Assembly: GCA_028280455.1 (NCBI GenBank)
Contig: JANQLT010000216.1
Span: 1-50,655, forward strand
From: Kiloniellales bacterium
GTDB lineage: Bacteria > Pseudomonadota > Alphaproteobacteria > Kiloniellales > JAKSDN01
DNA: 50,655 nt
Direction: 5' to 3'
Shown here piece after piece: positions 1-8,630 of the stretch. Every line of letters starts with the position of its first letter. The stretch's first letter is position 1. The notes beneath the pieces were generated by a model. The model was not told the origin of the DNA. It did no database searches and saw only the letters and a list, made by a program, of their open reading frames with translations. The position numbers and the translations under genes were made by a program.

Positions 1-158
1 GGGAAACGAACCGCCCCCTCACCCAGCTCCGGCTAAGCTCAGCCTATGGCTTCGCTAAGCCTCCACGCCCTCTCCCCCGTCGGGGGAGAGGGATGCGCAG
101 GCTTGGTGAGGCGCAGCCGAGCCTAGCCGAAGCTGGGTGAGGGGGCAGTTCGTTTCCC
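1..158. repeat. Palindromic intergenic repeat (MITE-like), may continue left
   Basis: Bases 1-38 and 121-158 are inverted copies of each other, matching at about 35 of 38 positions; each arm begins GGGAAACGAA from the outside. Inside lies a second perfect hairpin with 12-bp arms (68-79 and 81-92, CCCTCTCCCCCG and its complement) around one base. The whole 158 bases can fold into one long structure. There is no convincing ORF in it. It resembles the short palindromic repetitive elements dispersed in alphaproteobacterial genomes. The left arm begins exactly at the window edge, so its true end is not visible. Confidence 0.75.
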
Positions 159-207
159 TCTAAGCAGTGGGCCGGCGATGCCACCCAAGCCGGCAATGCT
201 CTGAGTC

Positions 208-741
208 TCAGCTCGACTTGCCGCCGGCGATCAGCCGCTTGAACTCGACCAGCAGCAGGTCGCTGCTCCGCTCGCCGGCGAGAACGCCGCGCCGATTGCC
301 CTCGCCGTCGAACAGCAGCAAGGTGACGTGGCCGACGCCGTGGGCGGCGGCCAGCTCCCGGCCCTCGGCCTGGCGGATGTTGGCGACCAGGTACTGGATC
401 TGGCCGTCGTCGAGCTGCGAGAGCGCCGCGCGGGTCTCCTTCTGCAGCGCGCGGCAGCGGGGGCACTGCGGGTCGTGGATCTGCACCACGGTCGGGATGC
501 CGTTGCCGAGGCGCGAGAAGTCGCCTTCGGCGATACCGGCGCTGACCGTGCCGGCGAAGTACCAGCCGCCGCCGACGACGGCCGCCAGGCCGGCAGCGCC
601 GTAACCCAGGTTCTGCATGAAGTCGCGCCGGCCGCGCGCCTTCTGGTGTGCCGTCCGCGTCGGCGCGAAGGGCGCGGACTGTGCCGCCGCCGTGGGCGCC
701 GGCTTCTTCTTCGGGGTCGCCTTGCGCTTCTGTCGCTTCAT
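208..741 (-). CDS. Membrane-anchored thioredoxin-like protein
   Basis: This is a 177-residue protein with a very basic, Pro/Ala-rich N-terminus (residues 1-40), one predicted membrane segment at about 46-64, and a thioredoxin-fold domain from about 80 on. It carries a CPRC motif at residues 93-96 in the position of the CxxC redox site. It would be inserted in the inner membrane, with the redox domain most likely in the periplasm. The ATG at 741 is used because it begins the Lys/Arg-rich segment. It is monocistronic, between the repeat at 1-158 and a divergent gene pair. The substrate is unknown; a role in disulfide exchange or cytochrome/peroxidase maturation is only a guess. Confidence 0.7.
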   Translation of the reverse strand: MKRQKRKATPKKKPAPTAAAQSAPFAPTRTAHQKARGRRDFMQNLGYGAAGLAAVVGGGWYFAGTVSAGIAEGDFSRLGNGIPTVVQIHDPQCPRCRALQKETRAALSQLDDGQIQYLVANIRQAEGRELAAAHGVGHVTLLLFDGEGNRRGVLAGERSSDLLLVEFKRLIAGGKSS

Positions 742-1002
742 CCCGCGGTCCCTATGCCCTGGGGCCCGCCGCCGGCGACGGGCTTGCTTGGCGAGACCCT
801 AGCGAATTGGAGCGCTCACCGCCGATCAACGATCCGTGAATGCCAAACGAGCAGCGAATGATCGCGTCCGCCGGCTTGCGTCACTCGGCTCCGGTTCTTC
901 GCTGTGTCTCCTCGCCTGCCCCAGCGACCGCTTCAACTCCAGTCCGCGATCAGATAGTGTAGTATCATAAATCAAAGGTAGTTGTTCTTGGAGGCGCAGC
1001 CT

Positions 1003-1998
1003 ATGCCGCTTCTTGAGCGATTCGACACGCCGGCCTCGTTGCGCGACGTGCCCGAGACCTCGCCCCTCTACCAGAACTGGAGCGATCAGGTCAGCAGCTT
1101 GATAGACGGCCTGACGCCTAGTCCTTCGGGCGGCGGCTTCTACGACCCCACGAAACTGGACATCCAATTCGCCGGCGAAAAAGCGATGACCTGGATGGGC
1201 TTGCCGCGGCGCCAGCTCCTGCCGGAGAGCCGCGACAACAAGCGCGCCGCCTACGAAGCGGCGGAGAGCTTTGCCAACCGTCAGCACCAAGACGAGTACT
1301 TCGAATGGCGGAGCGAGCGCGACGCCTCCGGGAAGATCCGAAAGATCGCCTTCGTTACGGAGTTCAGACAGTACTACCAAGAGCTCTGGAACATCGATCC
1401 CCAGCTCGTTGTCGGCCTCTACAGGAAAATCCTCGACAACGACACCATTCAGAAATCCGACCTGGAGGACCCGGTCGGAACCTATGACATCCTAAACCGC
1501 TGGAACACGACACACGGCATCGTCCACTACATCAATGACATCAACACTCTCAAGGCCGCCGTAAATCTCTGTCGCGATGCGGCGGGTCATGATTCCGCGG
1601 GGCAAAACAACTTCGAGGCCGGCCCGCCCTTCGCAATGGCTCCAACCGCCGTCGATCCGCGAATTGCGTACGACGTGAACATGCTCGTGCGCAAGGGTCT
1701 TTACGTCGCCTTACGCGATCCGGTCGGATTCTACATCGCAGCTTGGGACAACGCCGGCATTACGAAGCCGAACGGCCGTCCCGCACCGGCCAGTTGGTGG
1801 AAGATCAAGCGTGGCAAGCCCGGGATGGTCCTGCGCCTGGAATACGAGGTGCCCGCCAGCGAGGGCTTCGTCGTCGGCGACCTTCTGCTCGGCGGCCAAC
1901 CGATCGAGTTCGGCGGACAGCTCGCCGAGCATATCACGGTCGTCATCCACGGCACGGCGGGAACGATGACCAGAGGAGGTCGCGGCGATGGCGGCTAG
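1003..1998 (+). CDS. Conserved protein of unknown function, coupled to DyP peroxidase
   Basis: This 331-residue protein has no domain I recognise, no signal peptide and no clear membrane segment. I use the ATG at 1003 because GGAGG sits 8 bases upstream (990-994); an in-frame TTG at 982 would add seven residues. It is rich in aromatic residues and has a Gly-rich C-terminal end (GTAGTMTRGGRGDGG). Its last 11 bases overlap the start of the following DyP-type peroxidase gene, so the two are translationally coupled and probably work together. Whether it is a cargo, a partner enzyme or a chaperone cannot be told from the sequence. Confidence 0.7.
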   Translation: MPLLERFDTPASLRDVPETSPLYQNWSDQVSSLIDGLTPSPSGGGFYDPTKLDIQFAGEKAMTWMGLPRRQLLPESRDNKRAAYEAAESFANRQHQDEYFEWRSERDASGKIRKIAFVTEFRQYYQELWNIDPQLVVGLYRKILDNDTIQKSDLEDPVGTYDILNRWNTTHGIVHYINDINTLKAAVNLCRDAAGHDSAGQNNFEAGPPFAMAPTAVDPRIAYDVNMLVRKGLYVALRDPVGFYIAAWDNAGITKPNGRPAPASWWKIKRGKPGMVLRLEYEVPASEGFVVGDLLLGGQPIEFGGQLAEHITVVIHGTAGTMTRGGRGDGG

Positions 1999-3736
1999 CA
2001 ATGGGAATGGGCCGGCCCCCGAAACGATCTCGGCTCGCGATATCGAACGGGCAATGGCCGACGCCTTGATGGCGACCGGCGAGCCGCCGTCGGGCATCGA
2101 CACCACCGTCTCGGTCTCGCCTTTGGCGAGCGACGTCCCAGGCTCGGAGAACGAGCCGGTCTACGACGCCAACGCCCAGGCCGACATCCAGGGCAACGTG
2201 ATTCCGGGCTTCAACAAGAACCACCAGCAGTTCCTGTTCTACGCCTTCCCAAACCAGGCGGGACAAGCCAAGACCCGCGCGTTCCTGAAGTGGCTGACGC
2301 CTTACGTCTCGACCATAGAAGAGGTCGTCGCCTTTCGCCGGCTCAGGCGCGCGCGCAGGCAACGCTTGGGATCCGGCCGCGTGTTTCTGAGCTCGGTCGG
2401 CATCAACGTCGCCTTCTCGAACGCCGGCATCGAGAAGCTGATGGGCCCCGAGGAGCTGGACAAGCTCGGCGACATCCCCTTCAAGGAAGGCCTGAGAGCC
2501 AGATCGTCCTTTCTCGGCGACCCGACCAAACCCGGGGCTCTCGGCAATCCGTCGAAGTGGGTGGTCGGGGGCACGGGCAATGCCGCCGACATGGTCCTCA
2601 TCGTCGCCGCCGACTCTCACGAGACTCTGCAGGAGGTCGTGGCACTGGTCGCCGAGCAGGCGGGAATCGGAGACTTCCGGCTGCTATTCCAGCAGTATGG
2701 CAACACACTGCCCGGCCGGCTGAGAGGCCACGAGCACTTCGGCTTCAAGGATGGCATCTCGCAGCCCGGCGTGCGCGGCAAGCTCTCCAACCAGCCGGGA
2801 GACTACATCACACCGCGCCACATAGACCGCAACGATCCGCGCCGTCTCTACTATGCCAAGCCCGGCCAGTTGCTGACCTGGCCCGGTCAGTACCTTCTGG
2901 GCGAGCTTCGCCAGTCGACCGAGCACCTCTACAAAGAAGGCACAGCCGCCTCGAACTTCCCGAGCTGGGCGAAACGCGGATCCTATCTCGTGATCCGGCG
3001 CCTGAACCAGGACGTCGGGGCCTTCTGGCGGTTCGTCATCAGCTCGTCCGCGGCGATGGGCCTGCCTGCGGCGCGTTTCGCGTCGATGCTCGTCGGCCGC
3101 TGGCCAAGTGGCGCGCCGTTGATGCGCATGCCGGAAGCGGACAACCCGGACCTCGGCGCCGACGAGTTCGCCAACAATCACTTCATCTTCGATGACGATA
3201 CCAAGCCCATAGGGCTGAACGGCCTACCCGGCTACGCCGGCGATCGGTATCCGCAGGCCAAGGCGGATTTCTTGGCGATGCTATGCCCCCACTTCGCCCA
3301 TATCAGAAAGATCAATCCGCGCGACAGCGTCGGCGATCTCGGCAAGCCCGAAGACAATCTCGCGCGCATGATTCTGCGCCGCGGCATCCCCTTCGGGAAA
3401 GCAGTCGCCGGCCAGGAGAACCTGACAGACGACCTGCTCGCAGAAGAACGCGGCCTCATGTTCCTTTGCTATGTCAGCAGCATCGAGGACCAGTTCGAGT
3501 TCCTCCAGCGCCGCTGGGCCAATTCGGAGGCGCAGCCCAATTTCGGCGGGCACGATCCGGTCATCGGCCAGAATGGCGGCACGCCCGGACGACAACGGGA
3601 GATCGACTTTCCGGCACCTGGCGGCCCGGTCCGCTTGGTCCTGCCAAGCGATTGGGTGGTCCCGACCGGCGGCGGTTACTTCTTCGCCCCGACCATCTCG
3701 GCGATCCGAAACGACCTTAGCACCCCGCCGCAATAG
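1988..3736 (+). CDS. DyP-type heme peroxidase
   Basis: This 582-residue protein belongs to the dye-decolourising peroxidase family, which uses heme and H2O2 to oxidise dyes, phenolics and other substrates. The hallmark GxxDG motif is present as GFKDGISQPG around residue 255, with the catalytic distal Asp. A HIRKINPRD segment matches the proximal heme-ligand His region, and RRGIPFG matches the distal Arg region. It is longer than most bacterial DyPs; the first ~60 residues look low-complexity. No Tat or Sec signal is visible, so it is probably cytoplasmic or packaged. The start at 1988 is supported by AGGAGG at 1974-1979. It overlaps the upstream unknown gene and ends 9 bases from the convergent aminotransferase gene. 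Confidence 0.88.
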   Translation: MAASNGNGPAPETISARDIERAMADALMATGEPPSGIDTTVSVSPLASDVPGSENEPVYDANAQADIQGNVIPGFNKNHQQFLFYAFPNQAGQAKTRAFLKWLTPYVSTIEEVVAFRRLRRARRQRLGSGRVFLSSVGINVAFSNAGIEKLMGPEELDKLGDIPFKEGLRARSSFLGDPTKPGALGNPSKWVVGGTGNAADMVLIVAADSHETLQEVVALVAEQAGIGDFRLLFQQYGNTLPGRLRGHEHFGFKDGISQPGVRGKLSNQPGDYITPRHIDRNDPRRLYYAKPGQLLTWPGQYLLGELRQSTEHLYKEGTAASNFPSWAKRGSYLVIRRLNQDVGAFWRFVISSSAAMGLPAARFASMLVGRWPSGAPLMRMPEADNPDLGADEFANNHFIFDDDTKPIGLNGLPGYAGDRYPQAKADFLAMLCPHFAHIRKINPRDSVGDLGKPEDNLARMILRRGIPFGKAVAGQENLTDDLLAEERGLMFLCYVSSIEDQFEFLQRRWANSEAQPNFGGHDPVIGQNGGTPGRQREIDFPAPGGPVRLVLPSDWVVPTGGGYFFAPTISAIRNDLSTPPQ

Positions 3737-3745
3737 GGAGCCTCG

Positions 3746-5122
3746 TCACCGGGCCGGCAATGCCGCCTCTACCGCCTTCACCGTCGCCGCGACGATGACG
3801 TCCGCCTCCTCCTGCGTGAGACAGAGCGGCGGGGCGAAGCCGAGGATGTCGCCCTGCGGCATGGCCCGCGCGATGACGCCCTCCGAAAGGAGGGCCGCCG
3901 CCACGGCCGGGCCGACCTTCTTGGCCGGATCGAAGAAGCGCCGGGTCTCCCTGTCCTCGACGAACTCGACCGCGCAGAGCAGGCCCTCGCCGCGGACCTC
4001 GCCGACGTGGGGATGCTCGGCCAGGGCCTCGGCCATCGTTCGGTTCAGATAGCCGCCGACCTCGCGGGCGTTGTCGACCAGGCCGAGCTCGTCGATCAGC
4101 TTGAGGTTGGCGACGCCCGCCGCCGCGCCGATCGGGTGGGCCGAATAGGTCCAGCCGTGGCCGATCGGGCCGTTCTCGTCGGTGCCCTGCTCGAGGATCT
4201 GCCAGACCCGTTCCGAGACGATCGAGCCGGACAGGGGCGCGTAGGCGGAGGTCAAGCCCTTGGCGATGGTGATGATGTCGGGCCGCAGGCCGTAGTGGGT
4301 CGAGCCGAACATGCTGCCGAGGCGGCCGAAGCCGGTGACCACCTCGTCCGCGATCAGCAGGATGTCGTGCTTCTTCAGGACCGGCTGGATCGCCTCCCAG
4401 TAGCCGGCCGGCGGCGGCACGACGCCGCCCGTGCCCAGCACCGGCTCGCCGATGAAGGCGGCGATGGTCTCGGCCCCTTCCCGCTCGATCAGCGCCTCCA
4501 GCTCCTGGACGCAGTAGGCGACGAAGTCGGCCTCGCTCAGGCTGGTATCGTCCCGGCGGTAGTAGTAGGGCGCCGCCGTGTGCAGGACCCGCTCGAGCGG
4601 CAGGTCGAACTTCTTGTGGAACATCTCCAGCCCGGTCAGCGAGCCGGTGACCAGGCCCGAGCCGTGGTAGCCGCGCCAGCGGGAGATGATCTTCTTCTTC
4701 TCCGGCCGGCCGAGGATGTTGTTGACGTACCAGGCGAGCTTGACGTTGGTCTCGTTGGCGTCCGAGCCGCCGAGACCGAAGTAGACCTTCGACATGCCCT
4801 CGGGCGCCCGGTCGAGGATCATCTTCGCCAGGGTGATCGAGACCTCGGTGCCGTGGCCGACATAGGCGTGGTAGTAGGCGAGCTTGCGGGCCTGCTCGGC
4901 GATGGCCTCGGCGATCTCCTGCCGGCCGTAGCCGACGTTGACGCAGTAGAGGCCGGCGAAGCCGTCCAGCAGCCGGTTGCCGTCGCGGTCCTCGATGTAG
5001 ACGCCGGCGCCGCCGGTGACGATCCGGCTCGGGCTCTCGCCGCGTGCGTGCTGGGCGAGATGCGTCGAGGGATGGAAGAAGGTCCCCCGGTCCCAGCGGT
5101 CGAGTTGGTCGTTGGTCAGCAT
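3746..5122 (-). CDS. doeD: Class III aminotransferase of ectoine degradation (DoeD/Atf-like)
   Basis: This 458-residue PLP-dependent class III (omega) aminotransferase shows the family's ...GLGGSDANET segment, the WRGYHGSG PLP-phosphate region, the ADEV(V)TGFGR Asp motif and the catalytic Lys in ITIAKGLTSAY. In ectoine catabolism this enzyme converts L-2,4-diaminobutyrate to aspartate semialdehyde. The specific substrate is inferred from the neighbours (ssd, asnC, uehABC, doeAB), because the family also includes taurine-, beta-alanine- and GABA-pyruvate aminotransferases. It is the last gene of the minus-strand run, 25 bases after ssd. It is complete and of normal length. Confidence 0.82.
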   Translation of the reverse strand: MLTNDQLDRWDRGTFFHPSTHLAQHARGESPSRIVTGGAGVYIEDRDGNRLLDGFAGLYCVNVGYGRQEIAEAIAEQARKLAYYHAYVGHGTEVSITLAKMILDRAPEGMSKVYFGLGGSDANETNVKLAWYVNNILGRPEKKKIISRWRGYHGSGLVTGSLTGLEMFHKKFDLPLERVLHTAAPYYYRRDDTSLSEADFVAYCVQELEALIEREGAETIAAFIGEPVLGTGGVVPPPAGYWEAIQPVLKKHDILLIADEVVTGFGRLGSMFGSTHYGLRPDIITIAKGLTSAYAPLSGSIVSERVWQILEQGTDENGPIGHGWTYSAHPIGAAAGVANLKLIDELGLVDNAREVGGYLNRTMAEALAEHPHVGEVRGEGLLCAVEFVEDRETRRFFDPAKKVGPAVAAALLSEGVIARAMPQGDILGFAPPLCLTQEEADVIVAATVKAVEAALPAR

Positions 5123-5147
5123 CGCCGTGTCCTCTGCTTCTCGTCCG

Positions 5148-6632
5148 TCACGACCAATCGCGGCAGACGTACTTGACCTCCATGAAGGCCTCCATGCCGA
5201 GCCGGGCGCCCTCGCGGCCCAGGCCGGACTGCTTCATGCCGCCGAAGGGGATCGGCGCGCCGGTAACCTTGGTGCGGTTGACCGCCACCATACCGTACTG
5301 CAGGGCGCGGCTCGCCCGGTAGATGCGCTTCGGGTCCCGGGTGTGCAGGTAGGCGACCAGGCCGTACTCGGTGTCGTTGGCGCGCTCCAGCACCTCCGCC
5401 TCGTCGTCGAAGGGCACGATGGCGGCCACCGGGCCGAAGGTCTCCTCGCGCATGATCAGGGCGTCGGGCGCCACGTCGCAGAGCACGGTCGGCTGGAAGA
5501 ACAGCGGGCCGGCCGCATGGCGCTCGCCGCCGGTCAGGAGTCGCGCGCCCTTGTCCAGCGCGTCGCGGACATGGGCGACCTGCTTCTCCAGCGCCGCCCG
5601 GTTGGCCAGTGGGCCGATATCCGGGTCGTCCAAGCCCGGGCCGACGCTCAGCGCGGCGGTCCGCTTGGCGAAGCCGCGACAGAAGGCCTCGTAGATCGGC
5701 CGCTCGACGAAGATCCGGTTGGCGGCCAGGCAGTCCTGACCGGAGGTCGCGAACTTGGCCGCCATGGCCTCGTCGAGCGCGCGCTCGAGCTCGCAGTCGG
5801 CGAAGGCGATGAAGGGCGCGTGGCCGCCCAGCTCCATGACCAGGCGCTTCAGGGTCGGCGCCGACTGGCCGTAGAGCAGGCGGCCGACCTCGGTCGAGCC
5901 CGTGAAGGAGAGCACCCGCAGCGCGGCAGCCTCCTGCCAAGGCGCCACCGTCTCCGAGGCCCGGCCGGTGACCACGTTGAAGACGCCCTTGGGCAGCCCG
6001 GCGCGCTCGGCCAGCTCGGCGAGCGCCAGGGCGGAGAAGGGCGTCTCCTTGGAGGGATGGACCAGGACCGTGCAGCCGGCGGCCAGCGCGGCCCCCGCCT
6101 TGCGGGTGATCATCGCTGAGGGGAAATTCCAGGGCGTCACCAGGCCGGCGACGCCGGCGGGCTCGCGCCAGACTTCCATCTCCGCGCCGGGTAGATGCGA
6201 GGTCACGCTCTCGATGTTCGGGCGCTTGGCCTCCTCGGCGTAGAACTCGAGGAAGGAAGCGGCGTAGTCGATCTCGCCCCGCGCCTCGGACAGCGGCTTG
6301 CCCTGCTCCAGGGTCATCAGCAGCGCGAGATCCTCCTTGGCGCCGCGCATCGAGTCGCACCAGCGGCGCAGGGCCGCCGCGCGCTCTTGCGGCAGGCGGG
6401 CCGACCAGGCCGGGAAGGCCCGCTCCGCCGCGGCGACCGCCTCGAGGCTCTGCGCGCCGGTCAGGGCGGCGACCTCGCCCAGCAAGGCCCCGCTCGCCGG
6501 ATCCGTCACCGGGACCGACCGGCCATCGGCGCCGCCCACCCAGGTCCCGTCGACATAGGCGAAGGTCCGGAAGAGCTTCTTGTCGGTCAGGTGCTTGAGC
6601 ACCGGAAACTCGATCTTCTCGACGGCCGACAT
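5148..6632 (-). CDS. doeC: Succinate/aspartate-semialdehyde dehydrogenase (DoeC/Ssd-like)
   Basis: This 494-residue NAD(P)-dependent aldehyde dehydrogenase has the nucleotide-binding FTGSTEVG segment, the catalytic Glu in ELGGHAPF and the catalytic Cys in SGQDCLAANR. Its closest family type is succinate-semialdehyde dehydrogenase (GabD). In ectoine clusters this gene oxidises aspartate semialdehyde to aspartate, the last step into central metabolism. The ATG at 6632 gives the usual family length. It lies between asnC (136 bases upstream, with a hairpin in the gap) and the aminotransferase gene. The substrate assignment comes from context. Confidence 0.83.
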   Translation of the reverse strand: MSAVEKIEFPVLKHLTDKKLFRTFAYVDGTWVGGADGRSVPVTDPASGALLGEVAALTGAQSLEAVAAAERAFPAWSARLPQERAAALRRWCDSMRGAKEDLALLMTLEQGKPLSEARGEIDYAASFLEFYAEEAKRPNIESVTSHLPGAEMEVWREPAGVAGLVTPWNFPSAMITRKAGAALAAGCTVLVHPSKETPFSALALAELAERAGLPKGVFNVVTGRASETVAPWQEAAALRVLSFTGSTEVGRLLYGQSAPTLKRLVMELGGHAPFIAFADCELERALDEAMAAKFATSGQDCLAANRIFVERPIYEAFCRGFAKRTAALSVGPGLDDPDIGPLANRAALEKQVAHVRDALDKGARLLTGGERHAAGPLFFQPTVLCDVAPDALIMREETFGPVAAIVPFDDEAEVLERANDTEYGLVAYLHTRDPKRIYRASRALQYGMVAVNRTKVTGAPIPFGGMKQSGLGREGARLGMEAFMEVKYVCRDWS

Positions 6633-6714
6633 GGCCCCACTCCGCTCGCGTTGAACTTCGCGCAGACTAGGCTCGCGGGAAGCGAAAGTGCCTCCAAAGG
6701 TGGCCGCGGAATCA

Positions 6715-6756
6715 GAGAGAGTCTCCGCGCCGGCCCGGTCCGGCAGAGACTCTCTC
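6715..6756. other. Perfect inverted repeat between asnC and ssd
   Basis: Two perfect 11-base arms, GAGAGAGTCTC (6715-6725) and GAGACTCTCTC (6746-6756), surround a 20-base GC-rich spacer that contains further CCGG self-complementarity. It sits in the 136-base gap on the minus-strand transcript between the Lrp-type regulator gene and ssd. There is no run of T after it, so an ordinary intrinsic terminator is unlikely. An mRNA processing or stabilising hairpin, or an operator for the adjacent AsnC-type regulator, are both possible. Confidence 0.5.
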
Positions 6757-6768
6757 GGCGCCGGCGGG

Positions 6769-7257
6769 CTAGCCGTCGGACTCGAGCAGCAGGCCCAGGG
6801 GCAGCGATGCGCCGTCCTTCACCTGCTTGGTCACGATGTAGGTGAAGTAGCGGGCGAGGCCGATCTTGCGGTCGAGCAGCCGATCGATGAGCTGCTGGTA
6901 GGCGTTGATGTCGCGGGTGACGACCTGGAGCGCGTAGTCGTAACCGCCGCCCAGGGCCCAGCAGGCGGTGATCTCCGGCTCCTCCCGGATGGCCGCCTCG
7001 AAGCGCTCGAAATCCGCCGCGCGGTGGTTCTCGAGCTCGGCGGTGACGAAGACCACGATGTGCTGCGCCAGCTTCTGCAGGGCGATCCGCGCGCCGTAGC
7101 CGGCGATGATCCCGGCCTCCTCCAGGCGCTTCAGGCGCTCCCAGCAGGGAGTCGGCGAGAGGTTGACCCGCTCGGCCAGCCCGAGCTTGGTGATGCGGCC
7201 CTCTAGCTGCAGGATCGCCAGGATCTTGATGTCGATCGCATCGAGGCGCGGTCGCAT
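6769..7257 (-). CDS. doeX: Lrp/AsnC-family regulator (DoeX/AsnC of ectoine cluster)
   Basis: This 162-residue protein has the Lrp/AsnC plan: an N-terminal winged helix-turn-helix (about residues 5-60, with LDAIDIKILAILQLEGRI and the recognition region LSPTPCWERLKRLEEAG) and a C-terminal RAM ligand-binding domain (about 70-150). In ectoine degraders the homologous DoeX/AsnC binds the doe/eut promoter and responds to metabolites such as diaminobutyrate derivatives; that is known for the family and is transferred here by gene context. The ATG at 7257 starts directly at the HTH. It follows the GntR gene by 16 bases. Confidence 0.82.
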   Translation of the reverse strand: MRPRLDAIDIKILAILQLEGRITKLGLAERVNLSPTPCWERLKRLEEAGIIAGYGARIALQKLAQHIVVFVTAELENHRAADFERFEAAIREEPEITACWALGGGYDYALQVVTRDINAYQQLIDRLLDRKIGLARYFTYIVTKQVKDGASLPLGLLLESDG

Positions 7258-7273
7258 GCGGCGGAGCCCTCCG

Positions 7274-8089
7274 TCAGGAAACCAAGCGGGGCTCGCCGGG
7301 ATCGTGGGTCGTCTCGATTTGGCTGATCAGGGAATCGAGCCGGATCAGCACGGCCGATACGGCGTTGCGGGTCAGGAAGCCCACCGCCTTGGCGTCGCCG
7401 CGCTCCATGGCGCGCTTCCGCAGGTCGATATCCTGGTGGAAGATCGAGACCTCTTCGCGCCAGTCGAGCCGCGGCAGGAAGTAGAACCAGACCCGCGCCG
7501 TCTGATAGTAGAGATCGTCGTAGGTCTGCAGCAGGGGCCGATTGCCGATCAAGGTGCTGATCGAGCGATGCACCTTAATGTCGATCCGGGCAAAGGTCTC
7601 CAGATCCGGGTGCTCGATCAGCGCGCGGCATTCCCGCTCGGCTTCGGACATGAGGTCGATGCCCTCTTGCGTCGGGGCGTGCGGCGACAGAACACCGATG
7701 AGCTCCGCCAGGTGGCTGCGCAGGTCCTTGGCCTCGCGCAGGCGCTCGACGTCGATCGGCGCCACGCTGGTGCGGACCCCGTGCCGGCTGAGAACGAGGC
7801 CCTGCGAGGCGAGCTGCTGCAGCACGCTGCGGATCGGTGTCCGGCTGACCTCGAACTCGGCCGCCAGGCCGTCGATGTCCAGGATCGTGCCGGGCGGATA
7901 CTGCAGCAGGGTGATCCGCTCGCGGATGATCTGGTAGATCGCCTGGAAGCGGCGCTGGGACGGGGTGTCGCCTTTCTCCAGGACCGGGCGCGCGCCGCGC
8001 TCCTGGCTGAGGGCCTCGATCCCCTCCTGACCATTGTCCGAGATGTCGCTCGCCACAGCCTTCCTCGATCCCTTGCCGCCGCTTCCCAT
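7274..8089 (-). CDS. GntR-family (FCD-type) transcriptional regulator
   Basis: This 271-residue regulator has an N-terminal GntR winged HTH (about residues 45-115, with IRERITLLQYPPGTILD and SRTPIRSVLQQLASQGLV) and an all-helical C-terminal ligand domain of the FCD type. The His/Asp residues expected to bind a metal are plausible in KVHRSI and the following helices. It lies inside the ectoine operon between usp and asnC. The well-known ectoine regulator EnuR is a MocR-type GntR protein fused to an aminotransferase-like domain; this one is not. The AT-rich palindromes at 11810-11825 and 12003-12014 are candidate operators for it. The first ~40 residues are low-complexity, so a later start is possible. 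Confidence 0.8.
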   Translation of the reverse strand: MGSGGKGSRKAVASDISDNGQEGIEALSQERGARPVLEKGDTPSQRRFQAIYQIIRERITLLQYPPGTILDIDGLAAEFEVSRTPIRSVLQQLASQGLVLSRHGVRTSVAPIDVERLREAKDLRSHLAELIGVLSPHAPTQEGIDLMSEAERECRALIEHPDLETFARIDIKVHRSISTLIGNRPLLQTYDDLYYQTARVWFYFLPRLDWREEVSIFHQDIDLRKRAMERGDAKAVGFLTRNAVSAVLIRLDSLISQIETTHDPGEPRLVS

Positions 8090-8176
8090 TCAGCCCGGCC
8101 GCGGGCGGCGACAAGGCGGCCGCTGTCAGACCCTACAGGCCGGCCCGGCCGCTCGACAAAGGCTTTCGGCGACCCC

Positions 8177-8614
8177 CTAGACCACCAGGACCGGACATTC
8201 GGCCAGACTCGTGACCTTGTGGGACACGCTGCCGAGCAGGAAGCCCTCGACGTCGCCGAGACCGCGGCTGCCCAGGACGATCAGGTCGACGTCCCGGTCC
8301 TTGGCGAAAGCGACGATCGTGCGGGCCGGCGGCCCTGACTTGACGAAGCCGCGCAGCTTGCCGGCCCCGTGCTCCGCCGCGACGGACTTCGCCTTCTCGA
8401 CGACGCCGCTGGCAAAGGCCCGCATGGAGTCGTCGAGGTTCTCGGGCTCGTCGGGCCGGACCATCGACATCGAGGCCTCGAGCAGGCTGTAGTGCCGGTA
8501 GACGCAGAGGATCAGCAGCTCGCCGCCGCCGGACTGCTGAAGCTTGGCCGCCAGCGCCAGCGCCGCCATGGCGCCGTCGGAGCCGTCCACCGGAACGAGG
8601 AGTCGATCGAACAT
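8177..8614 (-). CDS. usp: Universal stress protein UspA family, with TRAP transporter
   Basis: This 145-residue single-domain Usp begins FDRLLVPVDGSDGA and has the ATP-binding motif G-x2-G-x9-G-S near the C-terminus (GSRGLGDVEGFLLGSVS). I choose the ATG at 8614 because GAGGGG lies 7-12 bases upstream; a GTG at 8629 would add five residues. The gene sits 16 bases after uehC. A Usp gene in this position is typical of ectoine TRAP operons (TeaD in Halomonas), where it binds ATP and modulates transport activity. Its role here is inferred from that. Confidence 0.85.
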   Translation of the reverse strand: MFDRLLVPVDGSDGAMAALALAAKLQQSGGGELLILCVYRHYSLLEASMSMVRPDEPENLDDSMRAFASGVVEKAKSVAAEHGAGKLRGFVKSGPPARTIVAFAKDRDVDLIVLGSRGLGDVEGFLLGSVSHKVTSLAECPVLVV

Positions 8615-8630
8615 CGGCCCGCCCCTCACC

